The notes: generated from the letters alone by a model not told the origin. A stretch of 64,000 bases of DNA from Bacteroidia bacterium (GCA_030426955.1 JAUHXS010000002.1:434001-498000); one strand, 5' to 3'; shown: positions 27,256 through 35,950, counted from the stretch's first letter. Program-made: numbers and translations.

Positions 27256-28112
27256 GATATCATCTTTTCAATTGGTAATACTAATATCCCTTCTGCGCCT
27301 TCCGTTTTAAGCTTTTCAATAATCCCCCAAAACTTATCTTCATCAATGACAGAATGTAATGAACTCCAACCATCTTCTGCTAAAGGCATTACAGTTGGAC
27401 TTTTGATACCCGGCAGTATGGATGTGATCTTATCTATAGAGTCGTTAGGGGCATTCAGCATGATGTATTTAGAGTTTTTAGCTTTATTGACCGATTGAAT
27501 TCTAAACCTCAATTGTTCCAATATCTCTTTTTTGTCATCACTAAGCTTGGGATTGACAACCAAGACTGCTTCGGATTTGAGAATGACCTCAATCTCTTTT
27601 AACCCATTGCTCATTAAAGTACTTCCTGAACTTACAATGTCGCAAATAGCATCTGCTAATCCTATGCTAGGAGCTATTTCCACTGACCCACTGATTTCGT
27701 GAATATTGATTGAAACCCCTTTTTGATCAAAATACTGTTGCAGAGTATTAGGGTAAGACGTTGCAATATTCATGTCAACTAAGTCTTCTGCTTTATTAAT
27801 ATTAGAAGATTTAGGAACGGCCAGAGAAACTCGACATTTTGAAAAACCCAATTTCTCAACAACATCCAAGTCTGAACCTTTTTCTACAATAATATTGTCA
27901 CCAATAATTCCTAGATCTGCGACGCCGTCTCTTATGTAGCCCGGTATATCACTATTCCTTAAAAAGAGCAATTCAATAGGGAAGTTGTCAGCCTGGGCTT
28001 TTAGTTTTCCATTGATGCGGTTAAATTTTATACCGCACTTTTTCAATAATGCTATAGAGTCATCTGTTAATCGACCAGACTTCTGTATAGCGAGTTTTAA
28101 TAAGGTATCCAT
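27252..28112 (-). CDS. hisG: ATP phosphoribosyltransferase, long form
   Basis: Catalyses the first step, ATP plus PRPP to phosphoribosyl-ATP. The 286-residue length and the C-terminal ACT-like domain (residues about 210-286, NSKYIMLNAPNDSIDKITS and MPLAEDGWSSLHSVI) mark the long form. That form is feedback-inhibited by histidine and needs no HisZ; no hisZ is present here. The phosphate-binding segment is DIVSSGSTLMSNGLKEIEVI. It heads the leftward run. A candidate His-rich leader ORF and a T-run lie upstream (28141-28260), suggesting attenuation. Confidence 0.97.
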   Translation of the reverse strand: MDTLLKLAIQKSGRLTDDSIALLKKCGIKFNRINGKLKAQADNFPIELLFLRNSDIPGYIRDGVADLGIIGDNIIVEKGSDLDVVEKLGFSKCRVSLAVPKSSNINKAEDLVDMNIATSYPNTLQQYFDQKGVSINIHEISGSVEIAPSIGLADAICDIVSSGSTLMSNGLKEIEVILKSEAVLVVNPKLSDDKKEILEQLRFRIQSVNKAKNSKYIMLNAPNDSIDKITSILPGIKSPTVMPLAEDGWSSLHSVIDEDKFWGIIEKLKTEGAEGILVLPIEKMIS

Positions 28113-28140
28113 AAATAACTTTACGTTTTAAAATTAATTT

Positions 28141-28260
28141 AAAAAAAATGAAATGAGATGATCTCGATAGATTATATGTGCAATGCTATTCCCCTCACGA
28201 GGAATGATGGAAAAGATGGCTAGTATGGATACTGAAAAATTGCATTACGATACAAAAATA
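28141..28260 (-). promoter_or_regulatory. Candidate histidine attenuator: promoter, His-rich leader peptide and T-run before hisG
   Basis: Read on the minus strand: a -7 box TATTTTTG (28253-28260); 7 nt later an ATG (28245) opening a 16-codon ORF MQFFSIHTSHLFHHSS that ends at 28195. Four of its 16 residues are His. A hairpin-forming stretch overlaps the stop (ATTCCTCGTGAGGGGAAT) and a run of eight T occurs at 28141-28148, about 30 nt before the hisG ATG. A His-rich leader ahead of a his operon is the classic attenuation layout. The terminator stem just before the T-run is weak (GAGA/TCTC), so the mechanism is not proven. Confidence 0.6.
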
Positions 28261-28280
28261 GTAATAATGGAATAATAAAC

Positions 28281-28294
28281 CAACAAATTTGTTG
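28281..28294. promoter_or_regulatory. 14-bp perfect palindrome between hisG leader and sirtuin gene
   Basis: CAACAAATTTGTTG lies between the two divergent transcription units, where the -33 region of the hisG promoter should be. It could be an operator or merely the -33 element. No regulator can be named. Confidence 0.4.
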
Positions 28295-28324
28295 AAGTGA
28301 TGGAAGTGAATTATCTTAAGGTTG

Positions 28325-29005
28325 ATGAAGAAAGTTGTTGTTCTTACAGGAGCTGGTATTAGTGCGGAAAGTGGCATTAAAACTTTTAGGGATTCTAATG
28401 GTTTATGGGAAGGGCATGATGTAATGGAAGTGGCCTCACCCGAAGGCTGGGCGAAAAATCCTGAGTTGGTTTTAGATTTTTATAATCAGCGACGAAAGAA
28501 TGTACGACAGTCAAAGCCAAATGCAGGCCATCTAGCTTTAGTCGATTTGGAGGCGAAGTATGATGTTCACATTATTACGCAAAATGTAGATGATTTACAT
28601 GAAAGAGCTGGGTCAAGAAATGTGATGCATCTTCATGGGGAGATATTACAGGCTAAAAGTTCACAACATGAAGAGCTGGTTTACGACTTAGAAGAAGATA
28701 TTCATTGGGGAGATAAATGTGAGAGAGGCAGTCAGTTAAGACCCAATATTGTGTGGTTTGGAGAAATGGTTCCAGCATTTGAGGAAGCAGCTATGATAGC
28801 TAGAAATGCTGATATATTTATGATAATTGGCACTTCGATGATTGTATATCCAGCTGCGGGGTTGATTCACTATGTCGAGAAGAATATTCCAGTTTATTTG
28901 GTAGACCCTAATACCGATATATCAGAAGTAGATAGAAGTGTATTCCACTTCAAAGAAAATGCCACAACTGGTGTGCCGAGGGTTGTGCAACAATTACTTC
29001 AATGA
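28325..29005 (+). CDS. NAD-dependent protein deacylase, sirtuin family
   Basis: A 226-residue sirtuin that removes acyl groups from protein lysines using NAD+. Conserved motifs are GAGISAESGIKTFR (9-22), TQNVDDLHERAGS, HLHGEI with the catalytic His, IVWFGEMVP and GTSMIVYPAAGL. The usual four-cysteine zinc ribbon is not seen; only one Cys (GDKCERG) is in that region. This is a known variation in Bacteroidota proteins. The ATG at 28325 was used instead of a TTG just before it. It stands between the two his halves and is divergent from hisG. Confidence 0.92.
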   Translation: MKKVVVLTGAGISAESGIKTFRDSNGLWEGHDVMEVASPEGWAKNPELVLDFYNQRRKNVRQSKPNAGHLALVDLEAKYDVHIITQNVDDLHERAGSRNVMHLHGEILQAKSSQHEELVYDLEEDIHWGDKCERGSQLRPNIVWFGEMVPAFEEAAMIARNADIFMIIGTSMIVYPAAGLIHYVEKNIPVYLVDPNTDISEVDRSVFHFKENATTGVPRVVQQLLQ

Positions 29006-29021
29006 AATAGTATTTAATTAT

Positions 29022-29365
29022 CTATTTTGAATCTTTAAGAATAGCTTTTAAAAAATTAACCAAAGGTTCTAAATCTTCCTTTATTACTTCCCAGAGTATT
29101 TCGTGATCTACGCCAAAATACTCGTGAATTAACCTGTTTCTAAAACCTTTTAACTTATTCCATTCAATTTCTGGAAATTGAATTTTAAGGTCAGGATCAA
29201 CTCTGTTCGAGGCTTCTCCAATTATTTCAAAATTTCTAACTACTGCATCGACAGTTTTTTGTCGTCAATGAAACTAGGTAAATTCAGCCCATCACAATAA
29301 CGTTGTATTTTAAATGCAGATTCGAGCATATCTTCAAGAAGCAAAAAAATATCTCTATTAGACAT
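29022..29365 (-). pseudogene. hepT: HepT-like toxin (DUF86), broken by a single-base deletion
   Basis: The ATG at 29365 overlaps the stop of the mntA-like gene by 8 nt. Reading goes MSNRDIFLLLEDM to SFIDDKK and then stops at a TAG within five codons. Adding one base in the six-A run (29257-29262 on plus, TTTTTT) restores TVDAVVRNFEIIGEAS and the family RNase motif RNRLIHEY, ending at 29022 with 114 residues, a normal HepT length. So the gene is intact except for one missing A. HepT is the RNase toxin neutralised by AMPylation by MntA. As written it would be inactive. Confidence 0.85.
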
Positions 29366-29648
29366 ATATTAAATCAGATTCTATTCTATTAAAGTATTTA
29401 GGTTTAATTCCATTTCTTGAAACTAAATCAATTCGCTCCCCAAGCTTTTGTTCAAGCTCATCAGCTAATAGAATAAATTTTGAACCAATCTTACCATTAA
29501 ATTCAATTAAAAGGTCTATGTCGCTCTCTTTGCCTTGTTCGCCTCTTGAATATGAACCGAAAATGGCTATTGAAGCTATTGGGTATTTTTTTTGAAGCTC
29601 CTTCTTTAGCTTAGATAAAAGACGTTGTATTTCATCTTTAGTTTTCAT
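29358..29648 (-). CDS. mntA: MntA-like nucleotidyltransferase antitoxin
   Basis: A 96-residue minimal nucleotidyltransferase. The catalytic motif is complete: GSYSRG (31-36) and SDIDLL with D43 and D45 as metal ligands. In characterised MntA-HepT pairs this enzyme adds AMP units to a tyrosine of HepT and blocks the toxin. The order antitoxin then toxin, with 8 nt overlap, fits the family. The neighbouring hepT is frameshifted, so the pair may be dying, or the sequence may contain an indel error. It sits between the two his operon halves. Confidence 0.88.
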   Translation of the reverse strand: MKTKDEIQRLLSKLKKELQKKYPIASIAIFGSYSRGEQGKESDIDLLIEFNGKIGSKFILLADELEQKLGERIDLVSRNGIKPKYFNRIESDLIYV

Positions 29649-29763
29649 TTTCTAAAGATAAGCATTTTGGAGTTTACTTTGACATTGACGGCTATACAGA
29701 TTATTGCTGTGAAACGTGGCTTGATATATTTTAATGTTACTAGGTTAATGTATCTTTTAATTC

Positions 29764-29771
29764 TAAATTTG
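29764..29771 (+). promoter_or_regulatory. -7 box with CTTC spacer before hisH
   Basis: TAAATTTG then CTTC then GTG (29776). The box is only 4 nt from the start codon, the same layout as at trhO and the ABC exporter. It gives the rightward his half its own promoter and implies a leaderless mRNA. Confidence 0.55.
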
Positions 29772-29775
29772 CTTC

Positions 29776-30381
29776 GTGAAAGTTGCTATCATAGAATATA
29801 ATGCTGGGAATGTTCAATCGGTCATATTTGCTCTGGAACGATTGGGGATTAATCCTGTTTTAACGGATGACCATAATGTAATATCAGGAGCTGATAAGGT
29901 TGTGTTTCCAGGAGTAGGAGAAGCGAGTAGCACTATGAAAAGACTAAAAGAAAGGAAGCTTGATGAGCTTATCCCTAATCTTAAACAACCTGTTCTCGGA
30001 ATTTGTATTGGTATGCAATTAATGTGTAAACATTCAGAGGAAGGCAATGTGGATTGTTTGGGCATCTTTGATGCAAATGTTAGAAAATTTAAAAGCCCAA
30101 ATGATATCGAGATAAACTCAACGTTGAAAGTACCACATATGGGATGGAATAACATTGATAATTTGAAAGGGAAGTTGTATAAAGATGTCGAGGTAGGAGC
30201 AGATATGTATTTTGTTCATAGCTATTTTGTAGAAACCAATCCTTTTCAAACCTCAAGTTGTCATTATGGTTTATATTTCTGTGCATCCATGCAAAAAGAT
30301 AACTTTTACGCTGTGCAGTATCATACAGAGAAAAGTAGCAAACAAGGGAGTCAGTTACTTCAAAATTTTCTTGAATTATGA
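29776..30381 (+). CDS. hisH: Imidazole glycerol phosphate synthase, glutaminase subunit
   Basis: Releases ammonia from glutamine and channels it to HisF. The class I glutamine amidotransferase triad is complete: C77 in [11 protein letters not shown], and H183 and E185 in [16 protein letters not shown] (43-52) is the oxyanion-side loop. The 201-residue length is normal. It starts with GTG at 29776; the N-terminus [16 protein letters not shown] fits the family exactly, and no better start exists. Its stop overlaps the hisA ATG by 4 nt. First gene of hisHAF-hisIE. Confidence 0.97.
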   Translation: MKVAIIEYNAGNVQSVIFALERLGINPVLTDDHNVISGADKVVFPGVGEASSTMKRLKERKLDELIPNLKQPVLGICIGMQLMCKHSEEGNVDCLGIFDANVRKFKSPNDIEINSTLKVPHMGWNNIDNLKGKLYKDVEVGADMYFVHSYFVETNPFQTSSCHYGLYFCASMQKDNFYAVQYHTEKSSKQGSQLLQNFLEL

Positions 30382-31100
30382 TAGATATTATTCCTGCAAT
30401 AGACATCATAGAGGGTAAGTGTGTTCGTCTGACTCAAGGAGATTACGAACAAAAAAAGGTTTACAACGAAAATCCATTAGAGGTAGCATTGCAATTTCAA
30501 GATGCAGGAATATCTAGGTTACATTTAGTCGACTTAGATGGTGCAAAAGCGAGTAAAATTGTTAACTGGAAGGTTTTAGAGCAAATTTCAAGCAAAACAA
30601 ATCTTTTTATTGATTTTGGAGGAGGGGTTAAATCAGATGATGATATCAGAATTGCCTTTGAGTGTGGCGCAAAGCAAGTTACAGGTGGGAGCATTGCCGT
30701 GAAGAACGAAAGCCTTTTTCTTTCTTTTCTTGAACACTATGGAGCGGATAAAATAATTTTGGGTGCAGATGTGAAAAATAAGCAAATAGCAGTTAGCGGT
30801 TGGCAGGAAAGTACTCAGCTAGACATTATTGGATTTTTAGAAAACTATGTAGCTAAAGGCATTAAGCACGTAATTTGTACCGATATTTCAAAGGATGGAC
30901 TGCTCCAAGGGCCATCATTTGAATTGTATAAGGAAGTACTGGGTCAGTTCAATGATATTAGTTTAATAGCAAGTGGCGGCATTACTACACTTGATGATGT
31001 CATCAAGCTGGACGAACTAGGTTTGAGAGGTGCAATTATAGGAAAAGCTTTGTATGAGGGTAAAATTAAGTTGAGTGAGTTGACTAAATTGATGTTGTAG
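30378..31100 (+). CDS. hisA: Phosphoribosylformimino-5-aminoimidazole carboxamide ribotide isomerase
   Basis: A 240-residue TIM barrel that isomerises ProFAR to PRFAR. The catalytic acids are at the start ([11 protein letters not shown]9) and the middle (CTDISKDG, about 173-180). The two phosphate-binding loops are DFGGGVKS and [10 protein letters not shown]. It overlaps hisH by 4 nt and ends directly before hisF with no gap, so the three are translated together. Confidence 0.97.
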   Translation: MIDIIPAIDIIEGKCVRLTQGDYEQKKVYNENPLEVALQFQDAGISRLHLVDLDGAKASKIVNWKVLEQISSKTNLFIDFGGGVKSDDDIRIAFECGAKQVTGGSIAVKNESLFLSFLEHYGADKIILGADVKNKQIAVSGWQESTQLDIIGFLENYVAKGIKHVICTDISKDGLLQGPSFELYKEVLGQFNDISLIASGGITTLDDVIKLDELGLRGAIIGKALYEGKIKLSELTKLML

Positions 31101-31856
31101 ATGCTGAAAAAGAGAATTATTCCTTGCTTAGATGTCAAAAATGGTCGAACCGTTAAAGGGGTTAATTTTGAGAACCTAAGGGATGCTGGTGATGCAATTG
31201 AACTTGCAGCCTTATATGCACAACAAGGTGCTGATGAATTAGTTTTCTTAGATATTACCGCAACAATAGAGGAACGAGCAACCTTTATTGATTTTGTCAA
31301 AAATGTTGCAAAAGAATTAGATATACCCTTTACGGTTGGAGGAGGTATTAATTCCAAAGAACGTGTTAGTGATCTTTTGAAAGCAGGAGCTGATAAGGTT
31401 TCTATTAACTCATCAGCAGTTAAAACTCCTGATCTGATTAATGAATTAAGTTTGGAGTTTGGAAGTCAATGTATAGTGGTTGCTGTTGATACTAAGCGTA
31501 TTGATCAAAAAGATTTTGTTTTTGTGCATGCTGGGAAAACCAATACTGGTTTAGACACATTTAAGTGGTTAAGGGAAGTAGAGCAAAGAGGTGCTGGGGA
31601 GATACTCTTAACTTCTATGGACCATGATGGAACAAAGTCAGGTTTTGATAATGATATGTTAGTTAAAGTAGCAGATACTTTAAATATACCTATCATTGCA
31701 TCAGGAGGTGCTGGCAGTGTTGAGCATTTTATTGATGTTTTTGAAAAAGGTCTCGCGGATGCTGCATTGGCTGCTAGTGTGTTTCACTTTGGTGAGATAC
31801 CAATTCCAAAGTTAAAAGAAGCCCTTTCGAAAAATAATATCCCCGTAAGATTGTAA
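31101..31856 (+). CDS. hisF: Imidazole glycerol phosphate synthase, cyclase subunit
   Basis: A 251-residue TIM barrel, homologous to HisA, that uses ammonia from HisH to form IGP and AICAR. Catalytic D11 lies in [16 protein letters not shown]; the second Asp is in VAVDTKRI. The phosphate loops are VGGGINS and [11 protein letters not shown]. The start codon follows the hisA stop directly. AICAR made here feeds purine synthesis. Confidence 0.98.
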   Translation: MLKKRIIPCLDVKNGRTVKGVNFENLRDAGDAIELAALYAQQGADELVFLDITATIEERATFIDFVKNVAKELDIPFTVGGGINSKERVSDLLKAGADKVSINSSAVKTPDLINELSLEFGSQCIVVAVDTKRIDQKDFVFVHAGKTNTGLDTFKWLREVEQRGAGEILLTSMDHDGTKSGFDNDMLVKVADTLNIPIIASGGAGSVEHFIDVFEKGLADAALAASVFHFGEIPIPKLKEALSKNNIPVRL

Positions 31857-31865
31857 ATTAGCAAC

Positions 31866-32459
31866 ATGCAAATAGATTTTAGTAAAGGAGATGGTTTAGT
31901 ACCTGCTATCATTCAAGATAGTGATACTGGCAAAGTTTTAATGCTGGGTTATATGAATGAAGCTGCTTTTAAGAAAACTCAGGAAGAGCAAAAGGTAACT
32001 TTTTATAGCCGTTCCAAGCAACGTTTATGGACTAAGGGCGAAACATCAGGAAATTTCTTGAAAGTAAGAGATATCAAAGTTGATTGTGACAAAGATACCA
32101 TCCTCATAAAAGCAATACCGGAAGGACCAGTTTGTCATACAGGAGCAGATACTTGTTTTGGTGAAGAAAATACAGGCAAAGCAGACTTTATCCATTACCT
32201 CACCAGAGTGATAAAAGATCGAAAACGAAAGACAGGAGATAGCTCCTATACTGCATCTCTGTTTGAAAAGGGAATTAACAAAATTGCTCAAAAAGTAGGA
32301 GAGGAAGCCGTCGAAACCGTAATAGAGGCAAAAGATAACAACGATGAGCTTTTTAAGAACGAAGTAGCAGATTTAATCTTTCATTTGCTGGTTTTACTTG
32401 AGGCAAAAGACATAGAGTTAGAGGATGTGATCGATGTGTTGAGAGAAAGACATCAATAA
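31866..32459 (+). CDS. hisIE: Bifunctional phosphoribosyl-AMP cyclohydrolase / phosphoribosyl-ATP diphosphatase
   Basis: A 197-residue fusion that carries out steps two and three of histidine synthesis. The HisI domain (1-105) shows MNEAAFKKTQEEQKVTFYSR, LWTKGETSGN, VDCDKDTI and GPVCHTGADTCF with the zinc cysteines. The HisE domain (about 112-197) shows SYTASLFEKG, KVGEEAVETVIEA and ADLIFHLLVLLE. It is the last gene of the rightward half and lies 9 nt after hisF. It is convergent with the TonB receptor, 8 nt apart. Confidence 0.97.
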   Translation: MQIDFSKGDGLVPAIIQDSDTGKVLMLGYMNEAAFKKTQEEQKVTFYSRSKQRLWTKGETSGNFLKVRDIKVDCDKDTILIKAIPEGPVCHTGADTCFGEENTGKADFIHYLTRVIKDRKRKTGDSSYTASLFEKGINKIAQKVGEEAVETVIEAKDNNDELFKNEVADLIFHLLVLLEAKDIELEDVIDVLRERHQ

Positions 32460-32467
32460 AATGCAAA

Positions 32468-34780
32468 TTAGAAATTGTATTTTAATCTTAATACAATATT
32501 AATGCCCTCTTCGTTAGCATAGTATCTTAATCTATTTAGGTAGTCTCTATATCTTTGATTGAGTAGGTTGTTTATTTCGACAGAAAGGTTAAGCTCATGA
32601 GACCTGATAGTAGTTGAGGTGCCAAAAGAAGTATTAAGTAAAAAGTATGCATCAGGCGGGGGAAGTAGATCTTGCGAGGAGTTAAATCTATTTTGTTTAA
32701 ATACATACTTGCCTTTTAATGCAATTTCTGGGTAATTAAATTTTTTAATACTATTAAACCTATAACTGATTTTCGAACTAATATTGTCAGCAGGCATATA
32801 AATTAGAAATTTATTAGAAACTTGCTCATTTCCCCGAACAATAGAATATTGAAGTGATAAATCAAAAGACTCAGAAAGCTCATATTTTGATGAAAGATCA
32901 AATCCTCTTAAAACAACATCATTTTGGCTATAAATAAAGAAAGGATATGCTCCCCTGATGGTAAGTCGTGGTTCCAATTGAGGTTCGAGGTAAATATAGT
33001 TGGAGATAGGCTGATAGTAAAGAGATGTTTCTAGCCAGAGTTTCTCTTTTAGAGAGAGGGTATTGGTCCAAATTGTTTTGAAAGACAGCTCAGGGACGAG
33101 ACTACGGTTTCCTTCCTCAATAGAGGCAACACCTTGATGTAGTCCAAAACTATATAGCTCATTGATTTCTGGAGACCTTTTAGTGAGTCCAATATTTAGC
33201 GTGGACTTAAAGTTTGAAGTGAGATTATAGCTTGCTCCAGCAACAACAGAATAGTTTTGGAAAGAATGCTGAATATGTTCGATAGTTTTGGTAGATAAGA
33301 TTCGCGCGACTCTAAAGTGGTTTATGTCATATCGGCCGCCAAGTTCATAACTCGCTTTATTTCTTGAATAATAGATGTTTCCAAATGCAGAAGGATTGAA
33401 TAATTGATAATCAGGTACTAATGGAAGTATGCCTGTTTGAGGGTTGTTTACATTATCAATATATCTATACTGAATGCCTGATTTATATTTAAAACTTCCT
33501 TTTTCAGCACTTAAAGAAATATTGGTATAGTTGGATAGCATCTTTAAATCTAATGCTGGCATTTCTGATCTACCAGAGCGCCTGACATCAAATTCTTGCC
33601 TCCTGTTGAGTTGGGTTCCCCAATCTACTTTAAGTAAAAGATACTCCGTCCAAAAGTATTTATAGCTCCACTTAAATAGATGATGTTGTACTTTTTGATG
33701 TGGTGGTGCAATGGAAAATGAAAAAGTATCACTAGTGAAAAAAGGAGTATTTCTATCTATGGCAGCATTTAGGTCTGTTAGGTTACTAATGTGTGACCCT
33801 CTCAATATGCCCAACTTTGTATTAAAGAAACTATAGTAAAACGTAGTAAAATTCTTTTTGTTAAGTTGTTTCTCTAGCTGTATCGCGCTATTAAATTCCC
33901 TTACACCAGTATTTGTTAAGAAATAATCAGGTGTGTGTCTGTCTCCCCCGTATTTAGCAGTATTGATCAATCGCCAGCTAAACCACTTTCCGCTCTTTTC
34001 GAATAAGGATGATAGCGTATTGGTAATACCGTTTGATGCCAATACATAGTTGACACTTCCATGTAAGTGAGGGTCGTATTTGATTTTCCCTAGCTCGGTA
34101 ATAATAATCCCTCCAAGGTGATTTCCGCCATATTCTACACTACCAGCTCCTTTGATTACGGATAATTGATTAGTTGTAAAAGGATCTATTTCGGGAGCAT
34201 GGTCGTTGCCCCACTGTTGTCCAGCTTGTGGTATGCCATTATTTAGAATGGCAATTCTATTTCCATATAAGCCATGTATTACTGGTTTAGAAATACCTGT
34301 TCCGTTTTTAATCATACTCACACCTGAAATATTATCTGCAATACTGGCCAAACTTTTACCCGTGTTTTGATTTAATTGAAGACCAGATAACATATTGCTA
34401 TGTTGAGTTGAATAATTGCCTTTTCCTTCCACTTTCACATCTTTTAAATTATGTGTATGGTGTTCTAGTTTTATTTCAATTAAAGTATCTGTATTAATAG
34501 AAATAAAAACAGGTTTTGATTCACAACCAATGTGTGTTACTTTTAAGTGGTAGCTTTTTCTACATAAATTTTTAATATTGAAATATCCCAGTGTATCGGA
34601 TACAACGCCTTTTTGTAACTCTTCCACATATATGCCTGCAAAACTAAGAGGAGAGCCATCATGCTCATCTATTACTTTGCCCGATAATACAATATTACAG
34701 CCTTGAGCCATAATGGTCTTTGACCCCAATAGGCTCAAGGCTATAACTAATAAAGCAGACTTTTTATTGAACAACCACAT
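32468..34780 (-). CDS. TonB-dependent outer-membrane receptor
   Basis: A receptor of about 770 residues. The start at 34780 (MWLFNKKSALLV) gives a normal signal peptide ending GSKTIMAQ; a start 60 nt upstream would overlap the previous gene more deeply. Next come a carboxypeptidase-regulatory-like domain (VLSGKVIDEHDGSPLSFAG, about residues 30-110), the plug (NISGVSMIKNGTGISKPVIHG, GNRIAILNNGIPQAGQQWGN, GAGSVEYGGNHLGG) and a 22-strand barrel ending LRLKYNF with a terminal Phe. Together with the upstream lipoprotein and His-rich gene it looks like a metal (probably zinc) uptake receptor of ZnuD type. That substrate is inferred from context only. Confidence 0.9.
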   Translation of the reverse strand: MWLFNKKSALLVIALSLLGSKTIMAQGCNIVLSGKVIDEHDGSPLSFAGIYVEELQKGVVSDTLGYFNIKNLCRKSYHLKVTHIGCESKPVFISINTDTLIEIKLEHHTHNLKDVKVEGKGNYSTQHSNMLSGLQLNQNTGKSLASIADNISGVSMIKNGTGISKPVIHGLYGNRIAILNNGIPQAGQQWGNDHAPEIDPFTTNQLSVIKGAGSVEYGGNHLGGIIITELGKIKYDPHLHGSVNYVLASNGITNTLSSLFEKSGKWFSWRLINTAKYGGDRHTPDYFLTNTGVREFNSAIQLEKQLNKKNFTTFYYSFFNTKLGILRGSHISNLTDLNAAIDRNTPFFTSDTFSFSIAPPHQKVQHHLFKWSYKYFWTEYLLLKVDWGTQLNRRQEFDVRRSGRSEMPALDLKMLSNYTNISLSAEKGSFKYKSGIQYRYIDNVNNPQTGILPLVPDYQLFNPSAFGNIYYSRNKASYELGGRYDINHFRVARILSTKTIEHIQHSFQNYSVVAGASYNLTSNFKSTLNIGLTKRSPEINELYSFGLHQGVASIEEGNRSLVPELSFKTIWTNTLSLKEKLWLETSLYYQPISNYIYLEPQLEPRLTIRGAYPFFIYSQNDVVLRGFDLSSKYELSESFDLSLQYSIVRGNEQVSNKFLIYMPADNISSKISYRFNSIKKFNYPEIALKGKYVFKQNRFNSSQDLLPPPDAYFLLNTSFGTSTTIRSHELNLSVEINNLLNQRYRDYLNRLRYYANEEGINIVLRLKYNF

Positions 34781-35324
34781 TGAAATTGACTTCAATATCT
34801 GTTTCACCGCTAGCATTGTTAATATCTCCAATAGCGACACCCTGCGCAGACTTATTTGGTTCGTGTCTCAAGATAACAGTAAGTGTTCCAGAGCTACTAT
34901 CATTGGTCTGGAAAATACTTTCCAAACCCAGTGGATTGCCATTAGCATCTTGATCATTGTAGGAAATGTCAATGCTTAATCCACTAGAAGCTAAGAAAAA
35001 CATTTGATGCTCTTCTGCTTCTTCCAGTACTTCTTCGTCTATCGACTCAGCAGGCGACTCTGATTCATTTAACAAAGTTATCTTAGCTTGATACTCTGTT
35101 TGTGAATCTAATGTGTCGCTTGTAATAGTCGGACTTTGTCCACCATCTCCATCAAGGTCAACAAAAGACAGCATTTTTTTTGTCCCAGAAGAGTCTGTTA
35201 GCTCAACTTTTAACGTTGTAATTAACTCTTCTTCATGAGGGATTTCCGGATCATCTTTTTTACAAGATGATATAGTCAAAATAATTGTAGCCATCAATAA
35301 TGGCAATAAAAAACTTGTTTTCAT
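34764..35324 (-). CDS. Lipoprotein partner of the TonB receptor
   Basis: A 186-residue lipoprotein with the lipid-modified Cys at residue 21 (LTISSC) followed by an acidic linker. The body is Asp/Glu/Ser rich with beta-sandwich composition: LSFVDLDGDGG, AKITLLNESESPAESIDEE, VILRHEPNKSAQGVAIGDI. Similar proteins are recurrent next to TonB-dependent receptors in Bacteroidota. The clustered acids and EEAEEHQ could bind cations. The end overlaps the receptor start by 17 nt, so both are translated from one mRNA. Ligand unknown. Confidence 0.82.
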   Translation of the reverse strand: MKTSFLLPLLMATIILTISSCKKDDPEIPHEEELITTLKVELTDSSGTKKMLSFVDLDGDGGQSPTITSDTLDSQTEYQAKITLLNESESPAESIDEEVLEEAEEHQMFFLASSGLSIDISYNDQDANGNPLGLESIFQTNDSSSGTLTVILRHEPNKSAQGVAIGDINNASGETDIEVNFNVVVQ

Positions 35325-35436
35325 TTTAATGAATTTTAAATGTTAAATATTCCTTTATCAAGCATAGTTAATATGCCAGATAAGGTATCATAATAAAATA
35401 AACGTTCGAATTCTTATCGAACTTTAGAATTGGATG

Positions 35437-35847
35437 TTAAGAAAAAGTATAATAGAAGGGAGGACCTCTGAGTGTGTATGAATAAAGAGTTGGTTTTTGA
35501 GAGGATTTATGCTTAAAACCAATATTTCTATTGAAAAAGTAGAGTTTCGTTTTTGGTTGGCGTTTGGTAAGTGCAACCTTGTTTTTTAAGATTAAGTCAC
35601 AAAGAGAACAGTCATCATCTGCCTCTTTTAAGTGTTCATTGTGTTGGCATTTCTCAGAAGTTGAATTGGCGTGATATATTGATATATGACATGGACTTTG
35701 TTCCGCTTCCTCTGAATGTATATGCTCATGATCCTCATGATGTAGGTGTGTATGGAAGACATTAGTTCCTAAGAATGAGCATAAGTAAAATACTAATACT
35801 ACAAGTATAGTGAAGTTAGCTGATCGTATTTTACTAAATAGTGTCAT
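35437..35847 (-). CDS. Small His-rich membrane-anchored protein, probable metal binder
   Basis: A 136-residue protein with one N-terminal hydrophobic segment (TILVVLVFYLCSFLG). A His cluster HTHLHHEDHEHIH (32-44), further His and Cys pairs, and CSLC (80-83) follow. This composition points to zinc or another soft or borderline metal bound in the periplasm. It is read leftward, ahead of the lipoprotein and TonB receptor. Its promoter carries a palindrome at the -7 region. Function is inferred from composition and context. Confidence 0.75.
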   Translation of the reverse strand: MTLFSKIRSANFTILVVLVFYLCSFLGTNVFHTHLHHEDHEHIHSEEAEQSPCHISIYHANSTSEKCQHNEHLKEADDDCSLCDLILKNKVALTKRQPKTKLYFFNRNIGFKHKSSQKPTLYSYTLRGPPFYYTFS

Positions 35848-35855
35848 AGTTCTCG

Positions 35856-35869
35856 AGTGACCTCACAGG
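35856..35869 (-). repeat. 14-bp tRNA-Arg 3'-end fragment
   Basis: AGTGACCTCACAGG matches the 3' end and flank of tRNA-Arg at 36006-36019 exactly. It lies in the 5' leader of the His-rich gene and looks like a remnant of a second tRNA copy. Confidence 0.55.
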
Positions 35870-35914
35870 ATTATTTCATGATCCGTATCTACTCCAAGGT
35901 CAAAATCAATCTGC

Positions 35915-35931
35915 AAATTGCTTTACAATTT
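35915..35931. promoter_or_regulatory. Palindrome AAATTG-N5-CAATTT in the leader of the His-rich gene
   Basis: A perfect 6-bp inverted repeat with a 5-bp spacer, about 20 bp downstream of the -7 box. Candidate second operator or RNA hairpin. Confidence 0.4.
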
Positions 35932-35933
35932 AT

Positions 35934-35950
35934 TTTGTGAATGTCACAAA
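35934..35950. promoter_or_regulatory. Palindromic operator candidate TTTGTGA-N3-TCACAAA
   Basis: A perfect 7-bp inverted repeat with a 3-bp spacer that overlaps the -7 box of the His-rich gene. A protein bound here would block the promoter. The sequence is not a classical Fur box, so the regulator is unknown. Confidence 0.5.

Noticed and set aside
27252-28112. Missing hisZ as a pathway gap
   Set aside because: HisG here is the long form with its own regulatory domain and needs no HisZ.
28246-28377. Upstream extension of the His-rich leader ORF (60 codons in total)
   Set aside because: It would run across the -7 box and the sirtuin start. Only the 16-codon part downstream of the promoter makes sense.
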